From NCBI RefSeq assembly GCF_039545035.1, contig NZ_BAABRO010000018.1, positions 1-64,000 of the forward strand: a DNA stretch of 64,000 bases. The letters are read 5' to 3'. This document shows positions 8,901 to 18,300 of this stretch, in pieces. Positions within the stretch are counted from its first letter, which is position 1. Every line of letters starts with the position of its first letter. The notes beneath the pieces are model-generated. The model was given only the letters and a program-made list of their open reading frames with translations. It was not told where the DNA came from and searched no databases. The stretch comes from Novipirellula caenicola. Lineage in GTDB: Bacteria; Planctomycetota; Planctomycetia; Pirellulales; Pirellulaceae. The position numbers and the translations under genes are program-made.

Positions 8901-11900
8901 ACTCGAATCGGTCTCGGTAAACGCCGTTTGCAAATAAGCTTTCCCCGTTTCGATCGTCGCTTGCGGAACGGCGAACCCAAGATTTCTGGCTGCATGCAGA
9001 GCCCACATCACACGCGATGACAGATAGGGGTCCGCCGCGGAACCATCTGAATTCCCCGACCACGACCATCCGCCTTGTTCGCGTGCCGACGAGACAAGCT
9101 GGGTGACGGCAGCGGCGACTCGACTTGCTAATGCGTGCCCCTCGGGTGTGTCCGAATCTCGTGTGTGGCCAATCATCCTCAGCAAGGCCGATCCCCCCAT
9201 TGCATCGGATATGGCTCGTTCGATCGGACTTGCCGCTGGTAATCCGCAGCGATAAAGCGGGTTTAGATGGGTTCCCAGCACGCTTTCCAGCAACGATCGG
9301 TTAACACTCGGACCAATTACAATCTCAAGCGACGAACTTTCCGCTGACTGATCCTTATTGAGCTCTAAGAGAGCGACCGTACTTTGCGACGAGGTGCCGC
9401 TAGCGACTTGAAACACTGGAAAACCGAATGGACGAACGACCACCACTTCGCTGGTCACGTCATCCGGTTCCCCATCGGAGCGAACCGTCAACTCGAACGT
9501 CACCTTAGAAGCGGGTTCGATTTCGACCGGCATCGCCAATCGCTGAATCCCTTCGCCTTCGATCGAAATCGTTTTGGTTTGAAGCACCGATTTTGAATCA
9601 GCCGTTGCCGGATCACCAAAAGTCGTCTTCAGCAACACGACGACGGAGCGTTTACCGCCATCAGCATGATGGATTTCGATTGGCAGTTTTGCCTTGTCGC
9701 CTTCGGTAAAGGCAAGTGGCGTTTTTAGCACACCAAACAGGTCGCGTTTGGTAATGACATCTGCCGTCGATTCACCCGCGAGCGTCCCTTGGTCAATGCC
9801 TTTCGCTGCCAGACGCCATGATGTTGATTTGGCAGGCATCGTCATGGTGATCGTCGCACGGCCGTGCTCGTCCGTGACCACCGAGGGATCCCAAAATGCC
9901 GTTTCAGCATGAGCCATCGAAGGCAGCCATTGAAACCCCACTTCCCGAATTTGCTGCTCCAAATCGGCTCGCCCTTTTAAGATGATCAATTTGCCACTGC
10001 GGGTCACTCCATTGACGATCAAGTCATTGTTGAGGCCTTGATTGACGGAAACGTCAAAGTATTCTTGCTGCGGCACGAAGTCGGCTTGTTGCGATAGCCG
10101 AGAAAACCACTGTGCGTTTTGGTTCTTGGTCCCGTCCGCCGCCAGCGGGATTGTCGCGGCCTCCATCACTTGCGGTGTGCTTTGAACCGTACCCCCGATC
10201 GACAACCGACGACGTGACAACGCATTCCATGTTTGCGACGATGGATATTGCCGCTGCCCGGATTGCTGCACATTGTTCGCAAATGGATCATCCGGTGCCT
10301 GCACCCCATCGGCGTCAACGTCCGCGCCGAACGGGTCGTCAGCATCGGGAAGGTTTGCGTCACCGAAAATGAGCCCTTCGGTCGCGACAGCAAAGTCGCC
10401 TACGACTTGACCGGATCCATCCAACGCATCACGCGACGGTAATCGTCCATTTAAATCGGCAAGTGCACGAGCCTCTCGATCTAATACCGCGACACGTTCG
10501 GCTTCGGCCAGCGACGTCTCACTGACGCTGTGTGTGGTCGGGCGATAAGCGAACATACAACTTGTACTTTGCCGTATGGCGGAACGACGCAATCCTGCGG
10601 AGAAGAATGCATCGATTGCTGATTGAATGTTGCCGAAGGTGTTTAGCAGATTGGTTTGGACCAGCCCCAGCGATAGTTCCGTTTTGACGGGGTTCCCTTG
10701 AGGATCGGTCACGGTGACCTCGACGGTCAAATCGTCCCCCGGCTTCAATTTTTGTGTATTGGGTTTCAATGTAACCTGAAGCGATTGGGACACTCGAAAC
10801 TCGCTTTCGGCCGCATGCAAACGGTTCTTCGTCATCACCGCGACGGATAAAAAGACGTTCGGGGCAAACGACGACTTCATCGGCAATTCGATTTTGTTAT
10901 CGCCGGTCTCGAGCGAAACGAACTGATAATCGAGAATCGAAGCTCCCTCGAACGTCAGCAGCGCAAGCGCAGGTGCCTCGCGCCAATGCAGATTGACGGC
11001 CGCCTTGTCTCCAACTTGGTAGTGATGGCGATCCGCCAAGATTCTCAGTCGCGTGGTATCTTTCTCGCCTGAGATGCGAACTCGAGTCTCGCCGCTGATG
11101 CTGTTTTTGAATTGATCGATCCCGGTCGCGCGAATGATGTAGATCCCGGGCTCATCGAGACTAAGGGTCACACGTGCTTGGCCTTCGGCATCGTCGCTAG
11201 AAACCTCATGGCTTTCGATCAGTCTCTCACCCGGTCGGCCGTCCGCGACGGTTCGCAAAAACACTTCGACGTTCAGACGCGTTTGCACCGGCTTTCCGGC
11301 AGGATCTGACACTTTGAAGAGCGTTTCGAACGATCTTCCGTTCAAGAAAACATCCCGCGACGTGGAGGCCGCAATTTCGAATCCCCGTGTCGCCAAAAAC
11401 ACCGTGTGCGTGGTTGTCAGGTTTCGCTGTGGGTTTTCAACGGTCAATCGAAGCGGTTGCGATTCGTCAAACGTCGTCGTTTCAAACTCGATTGAAAGCT
11501 TGCCCTCGTCATCGGTTTTGGCTTCGGACACCGCTGCATCATCACCAAGTCGATAGCGAATCGTTTCGCCGGCCAACGGAGTACCGTAGTAGTATTTCAA
11601 CTCGACTGTCGCACGAATGTTTTCGCCCCGATGGTAGACTTGTTTTTCCGGTTCGACCGTAAGCTGAACCGGTTCTAATTTGTACTCACTGACTTTAAAC
11701 GTGGTCTCGAATGACAACGTTCCCGCACGGTCGGATTCCCCCGAAGTGTTGCGGTGCAAATGAATTCGATAGTCCCCGGGCGTCGCCGCCGGTGGTAGCA
11801 GAAGATGGCTGTTGAGGGTGCCGAAGTCGCTTAGTGCAACCTCACTGGATTGCAACTGTCGCCCTCGCGAGTCGTAGATGTCGATCTTGAACTTCTCGCC

Positions 11901-14312
11901 CGGTTTATACGTGTAGCGATCTTGATCGACCCAGCGAACGACTCCCTTGATGTTGACCAGCTGTCCGCTGCGGTAGGCCGGTCGATCGGTGTACACGTAT
12001 CCTCGCGGCGTCAGCCCTACCGCGAAATCGAGTCCGTTTAGATCCGTCACGGTCGATGCCATATGGCCTTCGTGGACCGCGAACACACGCAAATCGCTGA
12101 TCGATTTCAGTTCGCTGAAATTCGTCTGCAAGGTGCCATCCTCTCGCGTCACCGATTCGGCAAACACCTTGTCCCCATCGCTGAAAAGCACACTCACCCC
12201 GGCGGCCGGTTTTCCCAGCTTCATGTTTTCGGCGAACAGGAACAATTCATTCCGAGATGATTTGACCAGAATGTCAATGTCGCTGACGACCACCATCGTA
12301 GTCGCTTCGAGTTTGTCGCTGGACACCGTCACGGCGGTCACCGAGGGCCCATCGACGGGGATCTCGATATCGCCATCAACTTGTTTGTACGGTTCGCTAT
12401 TTTCGATCGTATGAACAAATTGCGAATCAGGATCGATCAACGCGATATCGAGCGTTTCAATACCGCTTGCCAAGTGCATCTTGCGGAAATAGTCGACCAT
12501 ATCGACTCGGTACGTCTTTACCGTCACGGATTCCAAGTTCCGTGTCGTTAAGCGGATGCGAGGCTGTTCGTCGCTGCGAAATTTTCGTTCGGTGACAATC
12601 TGTAGCGTCGGCGACGTCAGACGGCGAATGCGTCTTGCCGCTGGCGTATGATTTTCGACTTGTTTGTAGGCTTCGAGTGCTTCTTTGAGCTTGCCTAGCC
12701 GCTCTTCGAGCGTGATGCCAATCATCAGCGACGCATTGTTGGCTTCTTGGGTGCCGGGGTACTTGTTGACGACGCGTCGCCAATCGGAGATCGCATGTTG
12801 AAACAGCTGTCTTGTCGGTTCATCCAATTCAACCGATTGCGGCGAGTTCCCGTCATCGATCGCCTTGGCAACGCGTTGTTTGTGCATTTCCGCTGCCTCG
12901 GCCGCCTTCATTTCACCAAAGTTAAACAAGATCTGCGAAGCTCGAGGATCAAGCGGATATTTGTTAAGAAAGGCGGTCCACCGATCGCGTGCCTCGCCGT
13001 AATTCCGCTGGCGGTTGGCATCGGCTGCTTTGGCGAATTCCGCATCCACGATCTGTTTCTGGACTTCTGGCCAACGAGGATCCGCGGGATGATGCTCTAG
13101 AAACGAACGCCAAGCGGCAATCGCGTCGTCAAACTTTTCTTGTGCCAAGTACTGTTGTCCGAGCATTCGACGTGCCACAGCAACCTCACTTGAATCCGCG
13201 TAGGCGGCAGTATTGATCAACGCTTCAAGATGCTCCGCCGCTTGCGTATGGCGACGGTGATGTGCATAGCCTTGCGCGATTTCCAGAGCTGCGGTTGAGG
13301 CCAGTTCGTGCTCGGGATGATGCCCAAGGAACCGCTGGGCCGCTGTCGTCGCCAATTCCAAATCACGGATCGTCTTGGGCTTGGGAAGACCATAGGTGTG
13401 AGCCAATTCGTACTCGGCCCGAGCTAGATACGCATCGATCGCAACCGCATCTTCGCCAGCATCGGTCTCGTTGGCCTCACTAAGAAAATCCTGCCACGTT
13501 TTTCGTGCCTCGGCGTTCATGCCAAGTTTCAGCTCGACGTCGCCGAGCCGAAACGTGACTTCGGCCAATCGGAGTCGAGTCGCGGATTGAGTATCGACGT
13601 TGTCAACATTGTCATCGACACGGGCATACTTCTGCAGAAATGCTTGGTATGCCAACCTGGCTGCTTGATAATCCTGTAATTCCTCGTGGCAACGAGCGAT
13701 TCGGTATTCAATGGTTTGTCGCAGCGAAGACGATGGGCCAAGCTTTACCGCTTCACTGTAGTAGCTAAGGGCTTGGCGATAATCAGGCTCTTTCGCCTTT
13801 GACGGATCCTCGGCCGGAATTCCCTCGAAATAGCGGTCCGCGTACTCGAGATACAGTTCGGCGAGCTCGTCCTTGCGACCTCGCGACAACAAACGCTCGG
13901 CTTCAGCGGCATAAATCGCTCCGGCGTCTTTGTATTGGTGACGCAGCACCATCACATGAGCCCGACCAAACCGAGATCGCGGCACCCAGGGGCTGTCGGG
14001 ATATTTTGTCTCGAGCGTATCATAAGCGGCGATTGCCTCGTCATCGAGCCCCGATTCGGCTAACGCGTTGGCTTTCAAATACTGCAGATAGTCGCGTGAC
14101 GCGGTTGCCTTCTGGTCAAGCGCGGCGTCAATCTCCTTGACCGCAACGTCGAACTGGCGATCCTGCATCGCATCGTGAATCGCACGTGAAAGATCCGGCA
14201 GCAAGGTGATTTGCGGTTTCGCACCTGCAGGATCAGCAGCCGTCTGGGCGAATGTATCTTCCAGCAAAACAATGCACGCCGCCACCAGCATGCAAAAACG
14301 AATTGGGCGCAT
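5967..14312 (-). CDS. Giant exported TPR / alpha-2-macroglobulin-like protein
   Basis: A 2,781-residue protein starting at the ATG at 14312 with a signal sequence (FCMLVAACIVLLEDTFAQ). Layout, approximate: TPR-like helical repeats 40-570; MG-type beta domains from about 575, including RNLESVTVKTYRVDMVDYF; a variable Asp/Gln-rich segment about 1250-1375 where the bait region would be; the A2M core about 1470-1560 (WDPSVVTDEHGRATITM, KSTSWRLAAKGID); an alpha-alpha region about 1690-1960; a C-terminal bacterial-A2M beta domain about 2045-2185; more TPRs 2190-2500; and a second RNxxxVxVKxYRxD module near 2535. Bacterial A2Ms trap proteases in the envelope through a CxEQ thioester. Here the equivalent region reads LYRCGLPAASPIERA: a Cys remains but the Glu-Gln pair is absent, so covalent trapping is unlikely. 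It appears to be transcribed alone. Confidence 0.85.
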   Translation of the reverse strand: MRPIRFCMLVAACIVLLEDTFAQTAADPAGAKPQITLLPDLSRAIHDAMQDRQFDVAVKEIDAALDQKATASRDYLQYLKANALAESGLDDEAIAAYDTLETKYPDSPWVPRSRFGRAHVMVLRHQYKDAGAIYAAEAERLLSRGRKDELAELYLEYADRYFEGIPAEDPSKAKEPDYRQALSYYSEAVKLGPSSSLRQTIEYRIARCHEELQDYQAARLAYQAFLQKYARVDDNVDNVDTQSATRLRLAEVTFRLGDVELKLGMNAEARKTWQDFLSEANETDAGEDAVAIDAYLARAEYELAHTYGLPKPKTIRDLELATTAAQRFLGHHPEHELASTAALEIAQGYAHHRRHTQAAEHLEALINTAAYADSSEVAVARRMLGQQYLAQEKFDDAIAAWRSFLEHHPADPRWPEVQKQIVDAEFAKAADANRQRNYGEARDRWTAFLNKYPLDPRASQILFNFGEMKAAEAAEMHKQRVAKAIDDGNSPQSVELDEPTRQLFQHAISDWRRVVNKYPGTQEANNASLMIGITLEERLGKLKEALEAYKQVENHTPAARRIRRLTSPTLQIVTERKFRSDEQPRIRLTTRNLESVTVKTYRVDMVDYFRKMHLASGIETLDIALIDPDSQFVHTIENSEPYKQVDGDIEIPVDGPSVTAVTVSSDKLEATTMVVVSDIDILVKSSRNELFLFAENMKLGKPAAGVSVLFSDGDKVFAESVTREDGTLQTNFSELKSISDLRVFAVHEGHMASTVTDLNGLDFAVGLTPRGYVYTDRPAYRSGQLVNIKGVVRWVDQDRYTYKPGEKFKIDIYDSRGRQLQSSEVALSDFGTLNSHLLLPPAATPGDYRIHLHRNTSGESDRAGTLSFETTFKVSEYKLEPVQLTVEPEKQVYHRGENIRATVELKYYYGTPLAGETIRYRLGDDAAVSEAKTDDEGKLSIEFETTTFDESQPLRLTVENPQRNLTTTHTVFLATRGFEIAASTSRDVFLNGRSFETLFKVSDPAGKPVQTRLNVEVFLRTVADGRPGERLIESHEVSSDDAEGQARVTLSLDEPGIYIIRATGIDQFKNSISGETRVRISGEKDTTRLRILADRHHYQVGDKAAVNLHWREAPALALLTFEGASILDYQFVSLETGDNKIELPMKSSFAPNVFLSVAVMTKNRLHAAESEFRVSQSLQVTLKPNTQKLKPGDDLTVEVTVTDPQGNPVKTELSLGLVQTNLLNTFGNIQSAIDAFFSAGLRRSAIRQSTSCMFAYRPTTHSVSETSLAEAERVAVLDREARALADLNGRLPSRDALDGSGQVVGDFAVATEGLIFGDANLPDADDPFGADVDADGVQAPDDPFANNVQQSGQRQYPSSQTWNALSRRRLSIGGTVQSTPQVMEAATIPLAADGTKNQNAQWFSRLSQQADFVPQQEYFDVSVNQGLNNDLIVNGVTRSGKLIILKGRADLEQQIREVGFQWLPSMAHAETAFWDPSVVTDEHGRATITMTMPAKSTSWRLAAKGIDQGTLAGESTADVITKRDLFGVLKTPLAFTEGDKAKLPIEIHHADGGKRSVVVLLKTTFGDPATADSKSVLQTKTISIEGEGIQRLAMPVEIEPASKVTFELTVRSDGEPDDVTSEVVVVRPFGFPVFQVASGTSSQSTVALLELNKDQSAESSSLEIVIGPSVNRSLLESVLGTHLNPLYRCGLPAASPIERAISDAMGGSALLRMIGHTRDSDTPEGHALASRVAAAVTQLVSSAREQGGWSWSGNSDGSAADPYLSSRVMWALHAARNLGFAVPQATIETGKAYLQTAFTETDSSDLERQTVLLHAMAVSKCGDFSLANRLYRERNRLSLSGLVHLALTLAEMNHDEMGLEILSLVKFPGGESPLSDDDRDSVLPWMRNVTELQAIYLLALQAIDPQNPNVAKMTESLLSARVGSRWPIEKVNGPAITALAKWNASAKPVSETFELTVTVNDQQLETMTIDPRKDGTRRIAVDERLLVQDKANRIEFNLVGRATFSYSAILTGFVSADQIKNSTKQWSVRRVYEPAQKQIDGRDVPRGFAVVSGNYRSFTNPLTQLPVGDRGVVTLMPRRHYVTNRNAEKYDYLVLTEPIPAGCSVVDGSVSGQFERFEIEPGQITFYIGDRKYPSDIHYTLVGTAPGTYRAAQSILQSFYEPSLFSISEVKSLEVLDADERSADEYRWTPDELYALGKHAIDNADYDAAHRHLTELVDNWQLAVDEFKNATQWLFTSSLNRSQHRDTVKYFEVLKEKFPDVQISFEEILSVAKSYRELGEYERSYLVYRATVQASFERESQVAGFLNERGEFVRSVQVMERLLHDYPAEAYVATATYALAQETYRRAAKASDDAKLKSAEITRVHLIHAAIKMLDHFVTTWPSDPADDQASFALATALIDLERFEFAIDRCEKYAQRYPNSRLLDSFWYMIGYSHFELEHPNAALEMCRKVAEATFPNPDTGGTRVADNRWEATYIMGQVYHSLGEAADAIAEYTKVKERFADAAEAIRFFNRKAVELDEVTTIKPDDPKQVELRFRNIAEVVVKVYRIDLMKFGLLQRNLDRITAINLAGIKPYHEATVELGDGRDFRDREKMLELPLDDEGAYLMVCRGENLYASGLVLISPLELLVQEDATSGRVRVSVKDTTSDHFLNDVHVKVIGSENDEFVSDDTDLRGLVIADDIRGTSTVIAAHQNHQYAFFRGTVDLQSAMATTRTSGASGDPMAAQSANAAAETKPLSKGKAGLRDNLFRQNSIYQEQQQLNFEGLLNNERRGITTKEAYQ

Positions 14313-14649
14313 CAGCTTGTCTCGGCAGGGTGAGAGAGAGTAGGTCGGAAATGAGAGGCAACCCCGCATGTGCGATTGCGGGTTGCAGATCCGATTTTAC
14401 ACCGCCGCATTGGCCAATAGGATTTGCCGAATGTCAGAACATTGTAAAACATTCCGGTCAGCGGACGAACGACCGAGCTCGCCTGGCTACAGTTCTCGTA
14501 GTTTCATGGCAAGATTCGACCAGCGATTGTGGGTTCGCGATCATCGTAAGCAGCATCAGACAAATCGTCGAAACGGCTGTTTATGCGACAAATGATTGCC
14601 CGCGTCGGATTGCCCCGTCTATTTCACCACTTCGGATAGCCCGTGTCGA
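14313..14649. other. Intergenic region with a hairpin
   Basis: Between the response regulator (ending 14650) and the giant gene (starting 14312), both on the minus strand. A hairpin with arms at 14358-14368 and 14377-14386 (GCAACCCCGCA / TGCGGGTTGC, one bulge) could terminate the regulator transcript or mark the leader of the giant gene. No T-run follows it, so an intrinsic terminator is not established. No gene is seen. Confidence 0.4.
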
Positions 14650-15318
14650 TCAGTAGCCGCGTTTCATCACCCACTGAGTCGCATGCTGGACCAATTGAGT
14701 GGCGTGATCGATATGAAGTTTACTTTTGATGTTTTCCTTATGTCGCTCGATTGTTTTGACACTTAAAAAAAGTGTGTCGGCGATCTCACGCGTGCTCTGC
14801 CCATGACCGATTTGCTCAAATACTTGCAGCTCCCGATTGGTCAATGATTCGAGTCCCTGCAGCAACGCCGGCTTGACGCTGCCCAAACGACCACGAATCA
14901 GAGTCTTGGTCACCGATTCGCTGAAGAAGAAGTCGCCATCGAGCAACGCATGAATCCCTTCGATCAATTTTTCGGGCGCTTCTTCTTTGTTGATATACCC
15001 GCGTGCCCCGGCTGCCAGTACACGGTGTGCGTACAAGTCTTCATCGTGGGCCGAGATCACTAAGACTTTTAATTGTGGAAGCGTCTTGGTGATCGAATGA
15101 ATCAAATCCAATCCGCTGCCCTCTTTTAATGACAAGTCGATGATCGCCAAGTTGGGCGACTCCCGTTTCAACAGCTTGTATCCTTCCTGTTCACTGCTAG
15201 CCATTCCGCAAACCACCATATCGGGTTCTTGATTGATTAGTTGAGAATAGCCGAAACGGACAATGCCGTGGTCGTCCACCACGACAATCCTTGCCGTGGC
15301 GGACAGTGTCTTGTTCAT
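14650..15318 (-). CDS. NarL/LuxR-family response regulator
   Basis: A 222-residue two-domain regulator. The receiver domain has the acidic pair in VVVDDHG (Asp15, Asp16), the phospho-acceptor Asp61 in LAIIDLSLKEGSG, the switch Ser in VLVISAHDED and the conserved Lys in GYINKEEAP. The C-terminal LuxR-type helix-turn-helix (LTNRELQVFEQIGHG to VKTIERHKENIKSKL) indicates DNA binding and transcription control. The ATG at 15318 overlaps the stop of the upstream kinase gene in an ATGA junction; a TTG nine bases earlier is possible but weaker. Translational coupling and the HisKA_3-type kinase upstream make this the likely cognate regulator. Target genes are unknown. Confidence 0.92.
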   Translation of the reverse strand: MNKTLSATARIVVVDDHGIVRFGYSQLINQEPDMVVCGMASSEQEGYKLLKRESPNLAIIDLSLKEGSGLDLIHSITKTLPQLKVLVISAHDEDLYAHRVLAAGARGYINKEEAPEKLIEGIHALLDGDFFFSESVTKTLIRGRLGSVKPALLQGLESLTNRELQVFEQIGHGQSTREIADTLFLSVKTIERHKENIKSKLHIDHATQLVQHATQWVMKRGY

Positions 15319-18300
15319 GATTGACAACTCCGCTTGGGAATGACGAATGTGACCGAGGTCCCTTTGCCTGGAAGCGAATCAATTCGCAGTTCACCGCCAA
15401 CGGATTCAGCGCGATACCGCATGATATTCAATCCATTCGTATTCGCTTTTGGCGGTGTTTCTGCGATCCCAATTCCATCATCCTGTATTTTCACCGAAAA
15501 TTGGTCGTTTGTCGAAAGTTCGATACAAATTCGTTTCGTCTGGGCATGTTTGATCGCATTGTGCACTGCTTCACAAGCGATTTGATAAATCACAAACGCG
15601 ACGGCGTCGTCGGTGATGTACGACTCGTCAAATCGCTCGGCATCTAGGTCGCATGGGACGTCGAACCGACGGGTCGTTTCGCGACAAAGCCCTTCCAGGG
15701 CCGCGAACAATTCCACTGAATCAATCGAGTTCTTTAACAGCCCATCGGACAATCGGCGAACATCTTGATGGGTTTGCTTGAGAATGTCGCCAAGATGTTT
15801 GACGTTTTCGAGTTGCGATTGCATTTCCGGCGGCATGCTGCGACGCAATGACTCGGCGATCAAGGCGCCTCCGGTTAATTGCTGTGCGATTCCATCATGC
15901 AGCTCTCGACCTATCCGTTGTTGTTCGATGACCGCCACTTCGGTAACGACTTCTTCGAGACGCTTTCGTGCGATCAAATGGCCAAGTTGAATCCCGATGT
16001 CAGGCAGAATTTCGAAGAAACGGTCGCGCCGCGACTGAACCTGATCCGAAATAAACTCCATGATTGCAACCGTTTCGCCGTCTACCGTAATCGGAAAGGC
16101 GCAGGCGGCGTGAAATCCAAAATCCGAAAGAGTATGGAACATTGGATTCAGCGAGGTGTCTTCGACCCAGATTGGCTGGCCCGTCTGCAGCACCGTCCCG
16201 ATCATCCCCTCACCAGCGTGGAATCGCATTCGGCTACGATACTGACGAAATTCGTCAAACCGGAGAAATTGCTCTTTCGCATCCACGCGAACGTGCCACA
16301 ATCCCGAACTTTCCATTTGCTCGCAGTCGTCACTACAGCAGCGCCATAGATGCCCGACCATCCAACCGTTGTAGGATGCGATACGCTGCAGCGTTGCACG
16401 CATCGCGTCTTCGACTGTTTTTGATTCGTTGGCGACACGCGTGATGTTTTGAAGAATATCGAGGAATTCGGTTCGTTGTAGAACTTGTTCACCAAGAATT
16501 CGGTTTAATTCCTGGACGCTCTCTTCGGCAGTTTTACGTTCCGTGATGTCCACCCACATCCCCACGGAAAACTGGGCCATCCGCTTTCCCTGTTCTAACG
16601 AATATATCACTTTTCCACGGTCTTCGATCCAGCGAATTTCGTCTTGCGTGCTGACCACTCGAAACTCGGCTCGGTAGCCATTGTCATCGCAGCGACGCAA
16701 AGCGTCCGACAAATGTACGAGGTAACGTTCGCGATCATCCGGATGAACCATTTTGGTGATCCGATCACAATTGATCGGTTCATCCGGCGTGATTTGGGCG
16801 ATATTACGAAGTTCGTTAGACCACGACAACTTTTGGTTCGCCACATCGTAGGAATACCAGCCCAAGTTAGCAGCCTTCGATGCGAGCCGAAGCTTTTGTT
16901 CAGTCGCCGAAAGCTTGGCTTCCATTCGTTTTCGTTCGCCGATATCAATGCACTGCGCAACAATCGTGCCGTCGTCACGCGAATATCCCGAAAACAACAT
17001 ACGCAGCACTGCCCCATTCTTGCACCGAAAATCTCGCTCGTAGGGCACGATGTAACCGGTCTGGTCCAGTTCATCATATTTCTCTGACGCAACATGGTAC
17101 CACTCTGGTGGCGGATCGAGATTCAACTGTTGTAGCGAGTGCGACTGCACCTCGTTTCGTGTGAACCCCGTTCGGTCTAGGAACCAATCATTGCAATTCA
17201 GCAGGCCTCCCTTCGCATCGAAGAACAAGACTCCGATGCCATCCACCTGCAACGCGTGACGCAGTTGCGCCTCGTTCGCTCGCAATTCCTCTTCGCGTTT
17301 TTTCCGTTCAGAGATATCGATCATGGTCACCACGACCCCACCACCCACTTTATCATCCGAGCGATATGGCAGCACGCGACGGACGAAGACCCGACCGTCA
17401 TGGCAACAGACCTCGTTTTCAACCGGCAGTTTTTTGTCGATCACTTGGGCACATTCCGCTGCCAAATCCCCATCGAGAAAATCGTGGGCAAGATCACAAA
17501 TCGATCGTCCTTGATCCGATTGCCGTACGCGAATCAAGGACTCGACCGCGGGTGTGAACCAGCGAATAGCCAGATGATTGTCCAAACAGATCGTGGGAAT
17601 CTGGGTTGCAGAAACGAGGTTTTCTAAATCGGCATGTTTGCGTTCCAACTCATCGATCTTGGATGCCAATTCTTGATTGACGGTGGCAAGTTCTTCGTTG
17701 AGTGATTGCAATTCCTCTTTGCTTGTTTCCAGCTCTTCATTCGTGCTCTGCAGCTCTTCGTTGACACTAAGCACCTCTTCGTTCGATGCTTTGTACTCTT
17801 CATGAGCGATCTCAAAATGCTCTAACGAGGACTGGAATTCGTCTTTGACCAACCTCAACTCGTTTTCCAAATGGCGAATGATTGAATCTCGTTCGTCAAG
17901 GGTGGAGTCGCTGCCAACATCCTCACCAAGCTTGCCCTCACCAAGATCGCCCTCACCAAGATCGCCCTCACCAAGATCGCCCTCACCAAGATCGCCCTCA
18001 CAGTCGCCGCTCGGCGAATCAATCTGCGGTTCGGCCACCGCTTGATCCTCGAAAGACTTAAACGCGATCAGTACAAAGGCATCCTCGTTTTCCGCATCAT
18101 CAAGCAAACGGATTTCAATGGTCACATCGCGGGGACGATGGTCGTGATCCAAGCGATAATTGAATTGGACGGGTTTTTTTTCGGCAAATGTTTTACGGAC
18201 CGCGTCGCGAAGTTTTAATTTTAGATCGCTACGCAGCTTGCTCAGCAAGTCGTCGTTAGGGACCCCCGCTCCAAACTGTAGGAATCGGTTAACATCACCA

